Positions 18,353 through 28,653 of a DNA stretch of 64,000 bases are shown here, in pieces. Position numbers and translations under genes: made by a program. The notes under the pieces were generated by a model, which searched no databases, was not told where the DNA came from, and worked only from the letters and a program-made list of their open reading frames with translations. The DNA comes from CAWBOY01 sp963790585 (GTDB lineage: Bacteria > Planctomycetota > Planctomycetia > Gemmatales > Gemmataceae), in assembly GCA_963790585.1 (NCBI GenBank), contig CAWBOY010000004.1, forward strand, positions 434,001 through 498,000. Direction: 5' to 3'. Every line of letters begins with the position of its first letter. Positions within the stretch are counted from its first letter, which is position 1.

Positions 18353-20525
18353 ATGCGCTGGCTTTTGCTCGCTCTCGTCTCCATCGTTCTGCTTCAACTC
18401 GTCGGCACGCTTTGGGCCGCCGATCCGCCAGCGCCGCCGGCGACGCCGAAGAAGCCGGTTACGGACGAGTACCACGGCGTCAAAGTCACCGATAATTATC
18501 GCTGGCTCGACAACATGGAGGATCCAGCCGTCAAACAATGGATTGAGGCGCAGAACAAATACTCGCGCGGCCAACTCGATCAGAGCAAGGCGTTGCCGAA
18601 GCTGCGGAAACGCCTCAAAGAATTGATGTCCGCGGAGACGGCGAGCTTTACGGGATTGCATTTTCAGCACGGGACGCTGTTCGGCCTTAAGAAACAGCCG
18701 CCGAGCGAGCAGCCGTTCCTGGTCACGCTCAAGTCAGTCGACGAACCCGACTCGGCCAAGGTACTGGTCGATCCGAACAAGCTCGATTCCAAGGGCAAGA
18801 CAGCCATCGACTTTTACGCGCCGTCGCGCAGCGCCAAGTATGTCGCCGTCTCCTTGTCGGAGGGTGGCAGCGAAGAGGGGACCGCTCATGTCTTCGAGGT
18901 GGCGACGGGTAAGAAGCTGGGTGACGTCATTCCGCGCGTCGGCTTTCCTACCGCAGGCGGCGACCTCGTCTGGGATGAGCAAGACACCGGCTTTTACTAC
19001 ACCCGCTACCCCGCTCCGAACGAACGACCCAAGACCGACCTGCAGTTCTATCAGCAGATCTATCACCACAAACTCGGCGACGACCCGGCCAAGGACGAAT
19101 TTGTCCTGGGCAAAGACTTCCCGCGCATCGGTGAGAATTTCCTCGACACCTCCGCGGATGGTAAATACCTCTTGGTGACAACGCAGAATGGCGACGGTGG
19201 CGACTTCATGCACCATCTGCGCGGGCCTGATGGCAAGTGGATCCAGCTCAGCAAGTTCGAGGATCAGATCAGCGCTCCAGCTTTTGGAGCGGCGGGCGAT
19301 GCAGTCGCTCTATCTCTGTCGCGCAAGAATGCACCGCTCGGCAAGATTCTGCGACTGCCTCTCGACAAGCCCGATCTGAAAAATGCCACGGTGTTCGTCC
19401 CCGAAGGTAAGGTGGCCATCGACGCCTTGCGCTTCGCCTCGAACCGCCTCGTCACGGGATTTACGCCGACGGCGACTGGTGTCTACGTAGCGGATGTGGA
19501 CGGCGGCCCATCGCGGCTGCGATTCGTAACGCGGGATGGCAAATCGACTGTCGTCGCGCTGCCTCCCGTTCCCGCGGTCCAGGACATCGTGCCGGTCGAG
19601 GGCGACACGGTACTCGTACAGATCGAGACGTTTCTCCAGCCGCGCACCTGGTACATCTACCCCAAGAATGGTGCGATGAAGGAGACAAAACTGGCGAGCA
19701 CGTCGCCTGCGGATTTCAGCGATTGCGAGGTTTTGCGTGAGTTTGCCACTTCGCGCGATGGGACCAAGGTACCGATGAGCATCGTCCGCAAGAAGGGCGT
19801 CAAGCTCGATGGCACGAATCCGACTTTGTTGACCGGCTACGGCGGCTATGGCGTGAGCCAGACGCCGCGCTTCCGGGCCGCGTCACGGCTCTGGCTCGAA
19901 CAAGGCGGCGTCTTCGTCGTCGCCAACGTTCGTGGCGGCGCGGAGTATGGCGAGGATTGGCACAAGGCCGGCAACCTGACGAACAAGCAAAACGTCTTCG
20001 ACGATTTCGCCGCCTGCGCCAACCAGTCTGATCGACCTGCAATACACCTCGCCCGCCAAACTCGCCATCGAAGGCGGCAGCAACGGCGGCCTTCTCATGG
20101 GCGCGGAGCTGACGCAACATCCCGATCTGTTCCGGGCGGTGGTCACGCACGTCGGCATCTACGACATGCTCCGCGTCGAGCTTCACCCCAACGGTGCTTT
20201 CAATGTGACGGAGTTCGGCTCCGTCAAAAACTACGAACAATTCAAATCTCTCATGGCGTATTCGCCGCTCCATAAAGTCAAAGACGGCACCGCTTATCCC
20301 GCCGTCTTGCTGATGACCGGCGCCAACGATGGCCGAGTCGATCCCGCCAACTCCCTCAAAATGGCCGCCCGCCTCCAGGCCGCAACGTCGTCGAAGAGGC
20401 CAATCCTACTGCAAGTGAGCTATGGCTCCGGCCACGGCATCGGCGACAGCCTGACAACGGCCATCGATAAGCAAGCGGATGTGTATGCGTTTTTGTTTGA
20501 GCAGTTGGGGATGGAGTATAAATAG
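18353..20525 (+). CDS. Exported prolyl oligopeptidase, S9A family (one frame break)
   Basis: Serine peptidase of about 720 aa with a signal peptide (residues 1-22, ending AAD). The N-terminal propeller begins with YRWLDNMEDPAVKQWIEAQN, a hallmark of S9A. The catalytic domain has GYGGYG, FVVANVRGGAEYGEDWH, the Ser elbow EGGSNGGLL, Asp in MTGANDGRV and His in SYGSGHGIG. The frame changes near 20020, after NVFDDFAACA, and the SLIDLQYTSPAKLAIEGGSNGG segment continues in another frame. It probably degrades peptides in the periplasm. Confidence 0.92.
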
Positions 20526-20550
20526 GTCGAGTTGGCAGATTTGGCACGTA

Positions 20551-20800
20551 CCACCCTTGCCATGCCAAATCAGTTTGGCATGGGTGGTGGGTCGCGCGGA
20601 CATTTTTTGATTGCGCCTCTGTCAAGGCGCAATCAAAATGCATTTGCTATCTCTTGGCAGGGAAAGCACTTAATTGATTGCATTGCGCAGACGTACACAC
20701 AAAGAACTCCCGCGAGGCTCATTTGGGGAATCTGGTGATTCAAAAATGATGGTGTCTGAAAGGAATTTCGCTCCGCCGGAGCGAAATTCCTTTCAGACAC
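20551..20800. repeat. Three hairpin repeats downstream of the peptidase gene
   Basis: Successive inverted repeats: 20551-20569 with 20574-20590 (CCACCCTTGCCATGCCAAA type), 20605-20618 with 20625-20638 (TTTTGATTGCGCCT type, sister at 40305-40340), and 20752-20774 with 20778-20800 (perfect 23-bp arms, GTGTCTGAAAGGAATTTCGC type). The last ends 11 bp before the stop of the convergent toxin gene. Confidence 0.85.
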
Positions 20801-20810
20801 TCGCACGAGT

Positions 20811-21316
20811 CTACACGCGCTTACCCCTGGCCGTGTGAATTGGTAAAAACATCACAAATGGATTGCGCAGCGAAGCTACGAAGCCATGCTTTTCGTAAAA
20901 TGCAGCTGCGGATTCATTCTTGGCATGAACGAGCATCAGCTTCAGGACTGCGATATCGGCTGCTTGTAATGTGCGAAGGAGCGCGTCTTTCAGCAAAGCC
21001 CTTCCAAGCTTCTTCCCTTGATACTCGCAATGAACGCCCAGGCGAGCCAGCAGGATGATCGGTATCGGATATTTTCCACTGCCTTTGATCACATCACTCG
21101 GCAGATTGCTCGGTGAAATAGAACCGTAGGCCAATAGAACCCTTTAACTTCGTCGTTTTGATCGCACGTCACGTAGTTGCGCACGACGTCGCGCTTCTGA
21201 TTTTGCAAGGCATAAAGTTTCAAATACTGATTCAGTGGTTCGCTGCCGCAGTCAAATGCGGAGCGATCGTGCTTGGCATTCAACAGTTCAATTGGTTTCA
21301 GGCCGAGATCATCCAT
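20811..21316 (-). CDS. GNAT toxin of a TacAT-like toxin-antitoxin pair (one frame break)
   Basis: GNAT acetyltransferase, about 168 aa after repair. The N-terminus LNAKHDRSAFDCGSEPLNQYLKLYALQNQKRDV is the signature of TacT/AtaT-like toxins, which acetylate charged tRNA. The acetyl-CoA loop is QGKKLGRALLKDAL, and FYEKHGF with NPFVMFLP closes the fold. The frame changes near 21127 (VKGFYW, then AYGSISPSNLP). The start at 21316 overlaps the DUF1778 antitoxin stop by 8 nt, the usual arrangement. The break may be an indel or inactivation of the toxin. Confidence 0.82.
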
Positions 21317-21599
21317 CCAAAATACTCGGCTCACTTAAGAGTTTGCGGATGGCTTTGATGCTTTTTGGCGGCGGGTTGTCAAGCACTTTGAAAAAATGAT
21401 CGATCTCTTCTTGGCTCATGACGAGATGGTTGTGATCGGCTAGCAATGCGTTGGCGGCGTGATAGGCATTTTCAATCATGAATGTGCTGAAAGTGGTGTG
21501 TCCAAGCCGTGCGGCGCGAGCGATAACCTCTTTGCACTGAGGATCGATACGCATGCTGATACGTGTCGCTTTTGAACCATTAGGTGGCTGCCGTGGCAT
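21309..21599 (-). CDS. DUF1778 (TacA-like) antitoxin
   Basis: 96-aa antitoxin. The N-terminal ribbon-helix-helix segment is KATRISMRIDPQCKEVIARAARLGHTTFSTFMIENAYHAAN, followed by a toxin-neutralising C-terminal tail (LVMSQEEIDHFFKVLDNPPP) typical of DUF1778. ATG 21599 has AAAGGAG upstream. It precedes and overlaps the GNAT toxin gene. A short palindrome at 21617-21631, in the expected promoter/leader position, is a likely autoregulatory operator. Confidence 0.9.
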   Translation of the reverse strand: MPRQPPNGSKATRISMRIDPQCKEVIARAARLGHTTFSTFMIENAYHAANALLADHNHLVMSQEEIDHFFKVLDNPPPKSIKAIRKLLSEPSILDG

Positions 21600-21616
21600 T
21601 ACAAGTCTCCTTTCGT

Positions 21617-21631
21617 ATGTACAGTGTACAT
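21617..21631. promoter_or_regulatory. Putative operator of the toxin-antitoxin pair
   Basis: ATGTACAGTGTACAT is an inverted repeat with 6-bp arms and 3-bp centre located 18-32 bp upstream of the antitoxin ATG. Ribbon-helix-helix antitoxins repress their own promoters through such sites; binding here is inferred from position and symmetry. Confidence 0.55.
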
Positions 21632-21708
21632 CCAAAGTGAGGGAATTGCAATCGGGGGAAAGTGGCGTAGTTATGTGGACTCTTTTTGACTCTCTTGGGG
21701 TATATCTC

Positions 21709-22275
21709 TCACTGAAACAACTCCGCCACGGCGACGCGGAAACCGGGCAGTTCCGGCTCGGCCGATAATTCCTGAGTTCGATTGACGAGAACCGGCTTGT
21801 GACCGGGGCGATAGATCGTCACCGTCATAAAATGTGGCTCAATGATCCAGATCAGTGGTACGCCGGCCTCAAGATAACAATCGACCTTCTCGACGATTTC
21901 TCCTTGGACATCGCCTGGCGAAAGAATATCGACAACGAGAGTTGGTGCGCCGTCGATAAAAACTGTGTCCTGAGGATCTCGAGCCGCCAGTTCAGGTGAT
22001 CGGTAGACAATGTCGATGCCGACTATTGTTTCGGGATGGCGACTCAGGCGGCAACCTGCGTTGCCACAATGTAACACTCCGTTAGGTTCAGGCTGAAGAT
22101 CGACCCAGTTAGACAGAATTGTAACCAATCGCGCCATGATTCGGCCACGGAAACGATTGCATATGGTCTTCGGCTTCTCCCGTAGTTCCCCCCGGATGAT
22201 CGAACGCTCGATGCCGTCTTCGCGCAGCAGGAGTTCTTCATTCGTTGGATGAATAAGCTGTGGAGCGGTCGCCAT
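21709..22275 (-). CDS. Uma2 family (DUF820) endonuclease-like protein
   Basis: 188-aa member of the Uma2/DUF820 family, which has a PD-(D/E)XK nuclease-like fold. Visible are the entry GELREKP, GIDIVYRS, PTLVVDILSPGD with the acidic active-site residue, the KVDCYLEAGVPLIWIIEP segment (Lys plus helix) and a final strand VTIYRPG. These proteins are abundant in planctomycetes and cyanobacteria; their role is unknown. It stands beside a toxin-antitoxin pair, but no functional link is evident. Confidence 0.88.
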   Translation of the reverse strand: MATAPQLIHPTNEELLLREDGIERSIIRGELREKPKTICNRFRGRIMARLVTILSNWVDLQPEPNGVLHCGNAGCRLSRHPETIVGIDIVYRSPELAARDPQDTVFIDGAPTLVVDILSPGDVQGEIVEKVDCYLEAGVPLIWIIEPHFMTVTIYRPGHKPVLVNRTQELSAEPELPGFRVAVAELFQ

Positions 22276-22369
22276 CGTCTTTCTCCAAGTTCGACGAGCG
22301 AAATTGGCTGAATCGGCCAGACTTGAACGACGTCATAGGACAGAAAACCGAAGTTTCAACTGCGTGCTT

Positions 22370-22915
22370 TCAGTCGGTTGTCACGTCATCTTCACCATAA
22401 GTTTCGACCCGCCCCCCGCTCACGACGAAGTGAGAATCATCAGATCTTGGGCGAAACAATCGCCAATCTTCGCTGCACGTGCCGGCCGGAAACAATTCCA
22501 ACCGGAAACCTTTGCCGAGTCTAATGCTTGCGCCTCCGCATTCATCGCCGTCCACGCCCTCGACAACAAGAGACGGACCATGACGCTTGAGCCATTGATC
22601 CATCAAAAAGTCTTGAAGGTTGGGAGACTTCTCGTAATGCCAGGAATCCGCGTCGAAAACCGTACTCGACTCGAGCGGCTCCCAAAGGTCCAAACGACCT
22701 GTGACAATCCCCTCCGGGCCTTCGACACGCCACGGGCATTGAATGTGCAACGCGAAATCACCTACCGAACCGCCCTCGCAGGGTCGTAACGTGCCGAATG
22801 CAAGTGTCCGCATATCAGCTCCACGCCGCGCGGCAGTCAACGGAAGCCCGATGATTCGGGACAGTGCCGCGATTACTTGCTGCCTCGTCGAAGAACGGTT
22901 TGTTTTGGATGACAT
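22370..22915 (-). CDS. Hypothetical protein
   Basis: 181-aa soluble protein whose family I cannot name. An N-terminal helix with SRIIGLPLTAARRGADMRTLAFG leads into a beta-rich region (GDFALHIQCPWRVEGPEGIVTGRLDLWEP), and the C-terminus has a SIRLGKGFRLELFPAGTCSEDWRLFRP segment. No signal peptide or membrane helix is seen. Intact reading frame, normal local composition and clean codon use support it as real. A solitary gene between Uma2 and the P-type ATPase. Confidence 0.65.
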   Translation of the reverse strand: MSSKTNRSSTRQQVIAALSRIIGLPLTAARRGADMRTLAFGTLRPCEGGSVGDFALHIQCPWRVEGPEGIVTGRLDLWEPLESSTVFDADSWHYEKSPNLQDFLMDQWLKRHGPSLVVEGVDGDECGGASIRLGKGFRLELFPAGTCSEDWRLFRPRSDDSHFVVSGGRVETYGEDDVTTD

Positions 22916-23037
22916 GATTTGAAAACCTTCTTGGCCGGGCTAATGAAAAAACGTTGCTCTCACCCAATGTTACACAACGTACCAGCAAATGTGCATCGCC
23001 AGGGTGCGACACGTCCTCCTCTTTGTGGACAGTTAAG

Positions 23038-23095
23038 AAGGCGTCAGCCCTCCGTGTGTTTGTGCGATCGGTGACTTTCACAGAGGGCTGACGCC
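23038..23095. repeat. Inverted repeat supplying the P-ATPase stop codon
   Basis: Arms 23038-23058 (AAGGCGTCAGCCCTCCGTGTG) and 23079-23095 are complementary in their GGCGTCAGCCCTC core. The last residues EGVSPL and the TGA of the minus-strand ATPase gene are read from the second arm. Confidence 0.8.
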
Positions 23096-26000
23096 CTCCG
23101 CTCGCTTGGAACTCCACGCCAAGCGGATCCGTCGCATCACTTCCGCGAACAGCAACACCGACGACGTTCCAACCACGATCATCAACCAATCGACAATCCC
23201 TAACGGTTCCACCTTGAACACCGCGCCCAAAAATGGCACGCTCACGATCAACACCTGGATCACGAAGATCAAACCGGCGATGACGAGGAAAGTCGGATTT
23301 TGGGTAATGCCCGCGAAGCCGCTCGTCTGCGGCGTCAGCGAACGTGAGTTTATCTCATTCCAGATCTGAAATAGGATATAAAGCGTAAAGAAGATGCTCA
23401 CCTGGCGCACGCTCAGGGTGACGAACTCATCGGACGGCGGGCCAGATCCGCGAAACCATTGACACCATTCCATACCGCCGAGCAGGACGAGCATCACGAC
23501 CACGAAAAATGCGGCGGTGCTGAAGATGGTGACGAGCATCGTCGGCGTGACGATGCTTTCGTCCTTGCGCTTGGGAGGCTGGTTCATGACGCCCGGGCGC
23601 GGCGGTTCGGAGCAGAGGGCGATCGACGCCAGGGTGTCCATGATGACGTTGATCCACAGCAACTGCAGCACGGTGAATGGCGGCCTGACACCCAAAAACG
23701 GGCCGAGAAATGCGATCGTCAGGGCGCTGATATTGATCGTCAGTTGGAACTGGATGAAGCGCTGGATGTTCTCATAGAGCGATCGGCCCCAGTGGACGGC
23801 CTTGACGATGGTGGCAAACGAATCGTCGAGCAGGACGATCTTGCTGGCCTCCTTGGCAACCTCAGTCCCGGAGATGCCCATGGCCAGGCCGACGTCGGCT
23901 TTCTTTAGCGCTGGGGCGTCGTTGGTGCCGTCGCCGGTCATTGCTACGACCTGGTTTTGTGACTGCAACAGCTCCACTAGATAGTATTTGTCGAGTGGCC
24001 GTGCCCGTGCCAAAACTGCGCAGGCCGGTGAGCTGTTGCGTCATCGTCTCGCGCTGTTGAATCTGCGCCGCGGTGAGGACTTCATGGCCCTTGAGTGCAT
24101 TGAGATCCGCGAGATATTCGTTGTATTTGGGGCTGGTCAAGACAACGGCGCCGTCCGAATCGATTGGCTCGTCGCCTCGGTCGATCAAGCCGAGATCGTG
24201 GGCGATCGCGCGGGCGGTCTCCACGTTGTCGCCGGTAATCATCTTCACTTCGATTCCCGCCGAGCGACACTCGGCGATGGCGGCCTTCACATCCGGACGT
24301 AGCGGATCGCGTATGGCGACAAAGCCCACGAAGATGAAGCCGGCCTCCAGCATGTCACGGCGTTCGTGCAGTGATTCTTCTTCCTCCGGCGTTCCCGGCG
24401 GCAACAAGGCATAGCCGAAGGCCAGCGTTCGCATCGCCTTGCCAGCGGCTTCGAGGAGCCACGCTTCCGCGAACTCGCGTGCCTCCGGCGTCCAGGGTCG
24501 CGGCTCGCCATCATTGGCGAGATACTTTGTGGAGTGTTCGAGCAGCCATTCCGGCGCACTCTTGCAGAGGGAAACCAGATGATCGCCGTGGCGAACCACC
24601 GTCGTCATGCGCTTGCGTTCGGACGAGAAATGGATCTGATAGATCTTTGGCATGTCCTGCCTGAGCTTCTCGTAAGACAGGCCCGATTCGTGTAGCCAGA
24701 GCAGCAGCGCGCCCTCAGTGGAGTTGCCGACGGGAATTAGCCTTCCCTCTTTATGCTCGAGATTCGCGGTTGAGTCGAGGGCTGAGATGCGGGACATCCA
24801 GGCGAGCGGACCACTATCGGTGCCGAGTTTCGGGGAAGATAACGATTCCCACGAGGGCGTATCTCGATCGGTGGTCGTCCTGTCGAAGTAGAATCGCACC
24901 ACCTGCATCTTGTTCTGCGTCAGGGTCCCTGTCTTGTCCGAACAGATCACGGTTGCCGAGCCGATCGTCTCGCAGGCGACGAGCTGTCTTACCAGGGAAT
25001 TGGCCCGCGTCATTTTTTGCATGGCCAGGGCGAGTGAGACGGTGACGCTCATCGGCAGGCCTTCCGGCACGGCAACGACGATGATGATTACCATGTAGAC
25101 GAAGTAACCAAGCAACGCCTTGCCGCTGGCGATCAAGGCCGTCGGCGTCGTTTCCATTACACCCGTTAGCGGATCTATAAAGGTCGGTTCCCAGCGCACT
25201 TCGTCATAGAACAGGCCACGAATAAGCAGGGCCGCGAAGATTAGGCCCGCGGCGATGTAACCGACTAGGCTGATGAGGTCGGCCAGGTTTTTGAGTTTCA
25301 GTTGTAATGGCGTTAGGTCTTTACTTATCGTTAGCTTACGTTTGACGCGATTTTCAGCGTTCTCTGTCGTGGTGGTTTCGTCTTCGGAACCCGAGAGCCG
25401 TCGCGCGATCTTGCCTAAGTACGTTTGATCGCCCACCTCCGTCACGACCATGACGCCCAAACCGTCGACAACTTGCGTGCCGCGATAAAGGCAGCCAGCC
25501 AGCTCCGGGCCGTCGGCCGTGTCCTCGGCGTTGCCGACTCGCTTCCTGGCTGGCTCCGACTCACCCGTCATCAGCGACTGATCGACAAAGAACTCCGCCG
25601 CCTTGAGAACGCGGCCGTCGGCCGGGATCTCGTCGCCCGTCTCCAGCTGCACGAGATCGCCAACGACCACTTCCTCCATGCCAATGGAATGTACTTCGGC
25701 ATCGCGCAGCACCTTGACTCGAAGAGCATCCTTTTGTTCGTTGAGCGCTTCAAATTCTCGATCACTCTTATATTCACTTGCGAAGGCGACACCCGTCGCC
25801 AGGATGACCGCGATCATCACGGCCAAGCCTTCGATGAGCGGATGGCCCGGCGCGACGATGAGACCGAGTAGGACGGTAGCAAGCGCCGCCACGAACAGGA
25901 AACTCGGCAGCCAGTGGGATAACTTGGTGAGAAGAAATCTGACGACGCCGACCAAGACGATCGCTAGAGCACTGCCGGCTATCACCGGCCGGACTTGCAA

Positions 26001-26216
26001 CAATTCGACAAACATCGACAATAGCGCCGCCGCGAGCAGGATCTTGATGATCGGCTCGTCGAACTTATCGAGGAACTTCTTCCAGAGTGGCTCGCGCGGC
26101 AACGGCGTCAACTTGTTCGGCCCAAACAGAGCGAGGCTCTTGTGGGCGAGTTCGGTCGAGAGGCCCGCGTCCGACCAATCGGGAATTTGCCGCCGCAGGT
26201 CGGAGAGGGTGCGCAT
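23078..26216 (-). CDS. Calcium-transporting P-type ATPase, PMCA-like (one frame break)
   Basis: P2-type cation ATPase of about 1045 aa. Order of features: cation-ATPase N-terminal domain, TGES actuator loop (MTGESEP), the PEGLPMSVTVSLALAMQKM helix, phosphorylation motif ICSDKTGTLTQNKM, nucleotide-domain KSAPEWLL, KMITGDNVETARAIA, then in another frame from about 24005 MTGDGTNDAPALKKADVGLAMGISGTEVAKEAS, and four C-terminal helices with LWINVIMDTLASIAL. It probably exports Ca2+. ATG 26216 was chosen because the longer frame would run into the divergent sigma gene. The C-terminal tail is encoded by a repeat arm. Confidence 0.9.
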
Positions 26217-26291
26217 TGGTTTGCGCCTGAGAGAAAAGGGATGTTCGTTAGGGTAGGATAGGTAATTGCGATCATTTTCCAAAGGCACGTC

Positions 26292-27047
26292 ATGGATCAC
26301 GACACCGACCTCGGCGGCTCCGCGGTGGTCTTCCCGGCCACGCAAGGTTTCGTCGTTCGCTCCATAAACAGCGATGATGCCGCCATCCGGTCCACGGCCC
26401 ACGCGACACTCATCTCGACCTATTGGAAGCCGATCTACAAATATATTCGCATTCATTGGCACGCAAGCAATGAAGATGCAAAGGATCTCACACAGACTTT
26501 TTTGACTGTCACGCTGCAGAAGAATTTCTTTGCGGCCTACGATCCGGCCCAGGCTCGGTTCCGCACTTTCGTTCGCCTCTGCGTCGACAACTTCCTCGCC
26601 AAGGAACGACGCTCGGCCGGTCGGCTCAAGCGTGGCGGCTCTGCCGAACTTCTCTCACTCGACTTCACAGGCGCGGACGGTGAGTTGCAGCGGCAAGAGC
26701 CGGTAGCCCCAGACAATCTCGATGACTTTTTCCGCCAGGAATGGCTGCGTGGCGTGTTCGGGGTCGCGGTCGAAGACCTGCGGCACCAATGCGACACAGC
26801 AGGCAAGTTGATCTACTTCACTCTCTTCGAGCGCTACGATCTCGAAGGCCCGGAAGCGACAGCGGGGCTGACCTACGCCCAGCTCGGTGCGGAGTTCGGC
26901 TTGGCGACGACGCAAATTACGAATTATCTGGCCGCGGCGCGGCGTTGGTTTCGCCAGTGCCTCCTCGAACGCTTACGGGCCAGCACCGGCAGTGAAGAGG
27001 AGTACCAGCATGAACTACGGCGACTCTTTGGGGACGACCCGCCGTGA
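26292..27047 (+). CDS. ECF-type RNA polymerase sigma factor, planctomycete kinase-linked type
   Basis: 251-aa sigma-70-family factor. Region 2 is visible as TLISTYWKPIYKYIRIHWHASNEDAKDLTQTFL, followed by ARFRTFVRLCVDNFLAKERR; region 4 is YAQLGAEFGLATTQITNYLAAARRWFRQCL, an HTH. The spacing between regions is longer than in classic ECFs, as in planctomycete ECF groups encoded beside Ser/Thr kinases. The stop overlaps the kinase GTG start as GTGA, so the two are translationally coupled. The target promoters are unknown. The gene is divergent from the P-type ATPase, 75 bp apart. Confidence 0.88.
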   Translation: MDHDTDLGGSAVVFPATQGFVVRSINSDDAAIRSTAHATLISTYWKPIYKYIRIHWHASNEDAKDLTQTFLTVTLQKNFFAAYDPAQARFRTFVRLCVDNFLAKERRSAGRLKRGGSAELLSLDFTGADGELQRQEPVAPDNLDDFFRQEWLRGVFGVAVEDLRHQCDTAGKLIYFTLFERYDLEGPEATAGLTYAQLGAEFGLATTQITNYLAAARRWFRQCLLERLRASTGSEEEYQHELRRLFGDDPP

Positions 27048-28054
27048 AATGGCTCTCCGACGCGATTCTGTCGCATCTGTGCCGAGTCGTCGAAGGTCCG
27101 GACCTGAATGGTACGCGCTACGAATTGGTCGAGAAGATCGGCCAGGGCGGCATGGGCATCGTTTACCTGGCGCGTGACCGCGAGCTTGATAGGCCCGTCG
27201 CCCTCAAAATCCTCAACGCCGCGCCGGACCATGCGGAGTCTCGGCTGCGCAGGGTCCGGGAGGCCCGCATCACCGCACGGCTCGAGCATCCGAGCATCGT
27301 CCCCGTTCACGACGCCGGCGAGCTGCCCGATGTCCGATTTTTCTATGCCATGAAATGGGTGCGCGGCCAACGCTTGGAGGCCCAACTCGCCACTTCGACC
27401 GCGCTGACGGAGCGACTCCATCTCTTTCAAAAAATCTGCGACGCTGTCGCCTTCGCTCATGCTCATGGCGTGCTCCATCGGGATCTCAAGCCACAAAACA
27501 TCATGCTTGGGCCGTTCGGCGAAGTCCTCGTTCTAGATTGGGGAATCGCCAAGGAGATGGACAAGCCGCAGGTAGCGAATGTTGGTAATGGTGACAATAG
27601 AGATCCTATAACATTGACGAAGACCGGCGATGGCGTCATCCTTGGTACGCCCGGCTACATGGCTCCAGAGCAAGCAGCGGGTCATTCGGGCCAGATCGAT
27701 CAGCGCGCCGATGTCTACGCCCTTGGGGCGATCCTCTTTTTTCTGCTCACCGGCAAGGATCCCGTTGCCCAAGCCACGCTGACGGCTCCGTGCCGGCTTG
27801 TGCGATCGATCCCGCGTCCAGTCGAGGCTGTCTGTTTGAAGGCCCTCGCGGTCGAGCGCAGCGCGAGATATGCAAGCGTTGAGGAACTCGCAACCGATGT
27901 GGCTGACTTCCTCGCGGGTCGGCGCGTGCGCGCGTACCCGGAACAGCTTCTCGAAGCGGGCTGGCGATTGGCGGTTAAATATCGGACCGTGCTGTCACTG
28001 CTCGCGGCGTATCTCATCATGAGAATTTTGCTGCTGATTTTTATGCGGTCCTGA
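27044..28054 (+). CDS. Hanks-type Ser/Thr protein kinase
   Basis: 336-aa kinase with the full catalytic set: glycine loop EKIGQGGMGIVY, Lys in VALKIL, Glu in the C-helix (VREARITARL), catalytic loop LHRDLKPQN, a metal motif DWG in place of DFG, and APE as MAPEQAA. A single hydrophobic segment at about residues 315-333 anchors it to the membrane, with no extracellular sensor domain after it. It is coupled by 4-nt overlap to the sigma factor, which it probably controls by phosphorylation, as shown for other planctomycete and proteobacterial ECF-kinase pairs. Confidence 0.93.
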   Translation: MKWLSDAILSHLCRVVEGPDLNGTRYELVEKIGQGGMGIVYLARDRELDRPVALKILNAAPDHAESRLRRVREARITARLEHPSIVPVHDAGELPDVRFFYAMKWVRGQRLEAQLATSTALTERLHLFQKICDAVAFAHAHGVLHRDLKPQNIMLGPFGEVLVLDWGIAKEMDKPQVANVGNGDNRDPITLTKTGDGVILGTPGYMAPEQAAGHSGQIDQRADVYALGAILFFLLTGKDPVAQATLTAPCRLVRSIPRPVEAVCLKALAVERSARYASVEELATDVADFLAGRRVRAYPEQLLEAGWRLAVKYRTVLSLLAAYLIMRILLLIFMRS

Positions 28055-28153
28055 TCGACGCCGAGCGATGGATTTTTGCAATTCTCTTAAACGAATCGCA
28101 TTCGACGGGTAATAGAAGATCAGACGAATCATTCCTCAGTTCAGGAGACGACA

Positions 28154-28504
28154 GTGAAAAAGTGGCTGCTGGGTCTTTTGCTGGGCGGATTTCTGGGCAT
28201 ATTCGACGGCTTGACCGCTCCGCTGTCGGCGCCAGAGACGATGCCCGAGTTGACTGGAATCGTGATCGGCTCGATGATGAAAGGATTTTTGTCTGGCGTC
28301 CTGATTGGCTTCTTCTCACAGAAAGTCCATTCGCTGACCTGGGGCATTGTCTTCGGCGTGATTGTCAGCGGGATCCTGGCCTTTGGCGTGGCCCTCATGC
28401 AGTATCTGTCCCTCGGACGCAACTATTTTTGGCAGATCATGCTACCTGGCGCGATCGTCGGTCTCATTGTCGGTTACGTCACACAGAAACATGGGCGTAG
28501 TTGA
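28154..28504 (+). CDS. Small membrane protein of unknown function
   Basis: 116 aa with four hydrophobic helices separated by short loops, rich in Gly (GLLLGGFLGIFDG, GFLSGVLIGFFS, GIVFGVIVSGILAFGVAL, GAIVGLIVGYV). The helix pattern recalls small channel- or holin-like folds, but I recognise no family. Start GTG at 28154 has AGGAG upstream. It lies 100 bp after the kinase gene on the same strand and could share its transcript. Confidence 0.65.
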   Translation: MKKWLLGLLLGGFLGIFDGLTAPLSAPETMPELTGIVIGSMMKGFLSGVLIGFFSQKVHSLTWGIVFGVIVSGILAFGVALMQYLSLGRNYFWQIMLPGAIVGLIVGYVTQKHGRS

Positions 28505-28550
28505 ATGGTCTTGGCGAGCCGGTGGCGTTAGCTACCGGAGAATTTTGTTT

Positions 28551-28631
28551 TCAAGAGCCGGGAGCGTGAGCGACCGGAGCGCATTACACTCGTTCAGACT
28601 TTCTCCGGTCGCTGACGCTCCCGGCTCTTGA
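28551..28631. repeat. Hairpin repeat, GAGCCGGGAGCGTGAGCGACCGG family (copy A)
   Basis: Arms 28551-28578 and 28603-28631 are nearly perfect complements (GAGCCGGGAGCGTGAGCGAC and its complement) around a 24-bp loop. It lies between the convergent small membrane protein and frr genes. Further members are at 29253-29337 and, as a single arm, 32166-32189. Confidence 0.88.
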
Positions 28632-28653
28632 ATACGAAAGCGGTGGCTATCGC

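Noticed and set aside
26217..26462. Extended N-terminus of the P-type ATPase up to 26462
   Set aside because: It would overlap the divergent sigma gene in antisense and has no homology-like content; Met at 26216 starts the cation-ATPase N-domain.
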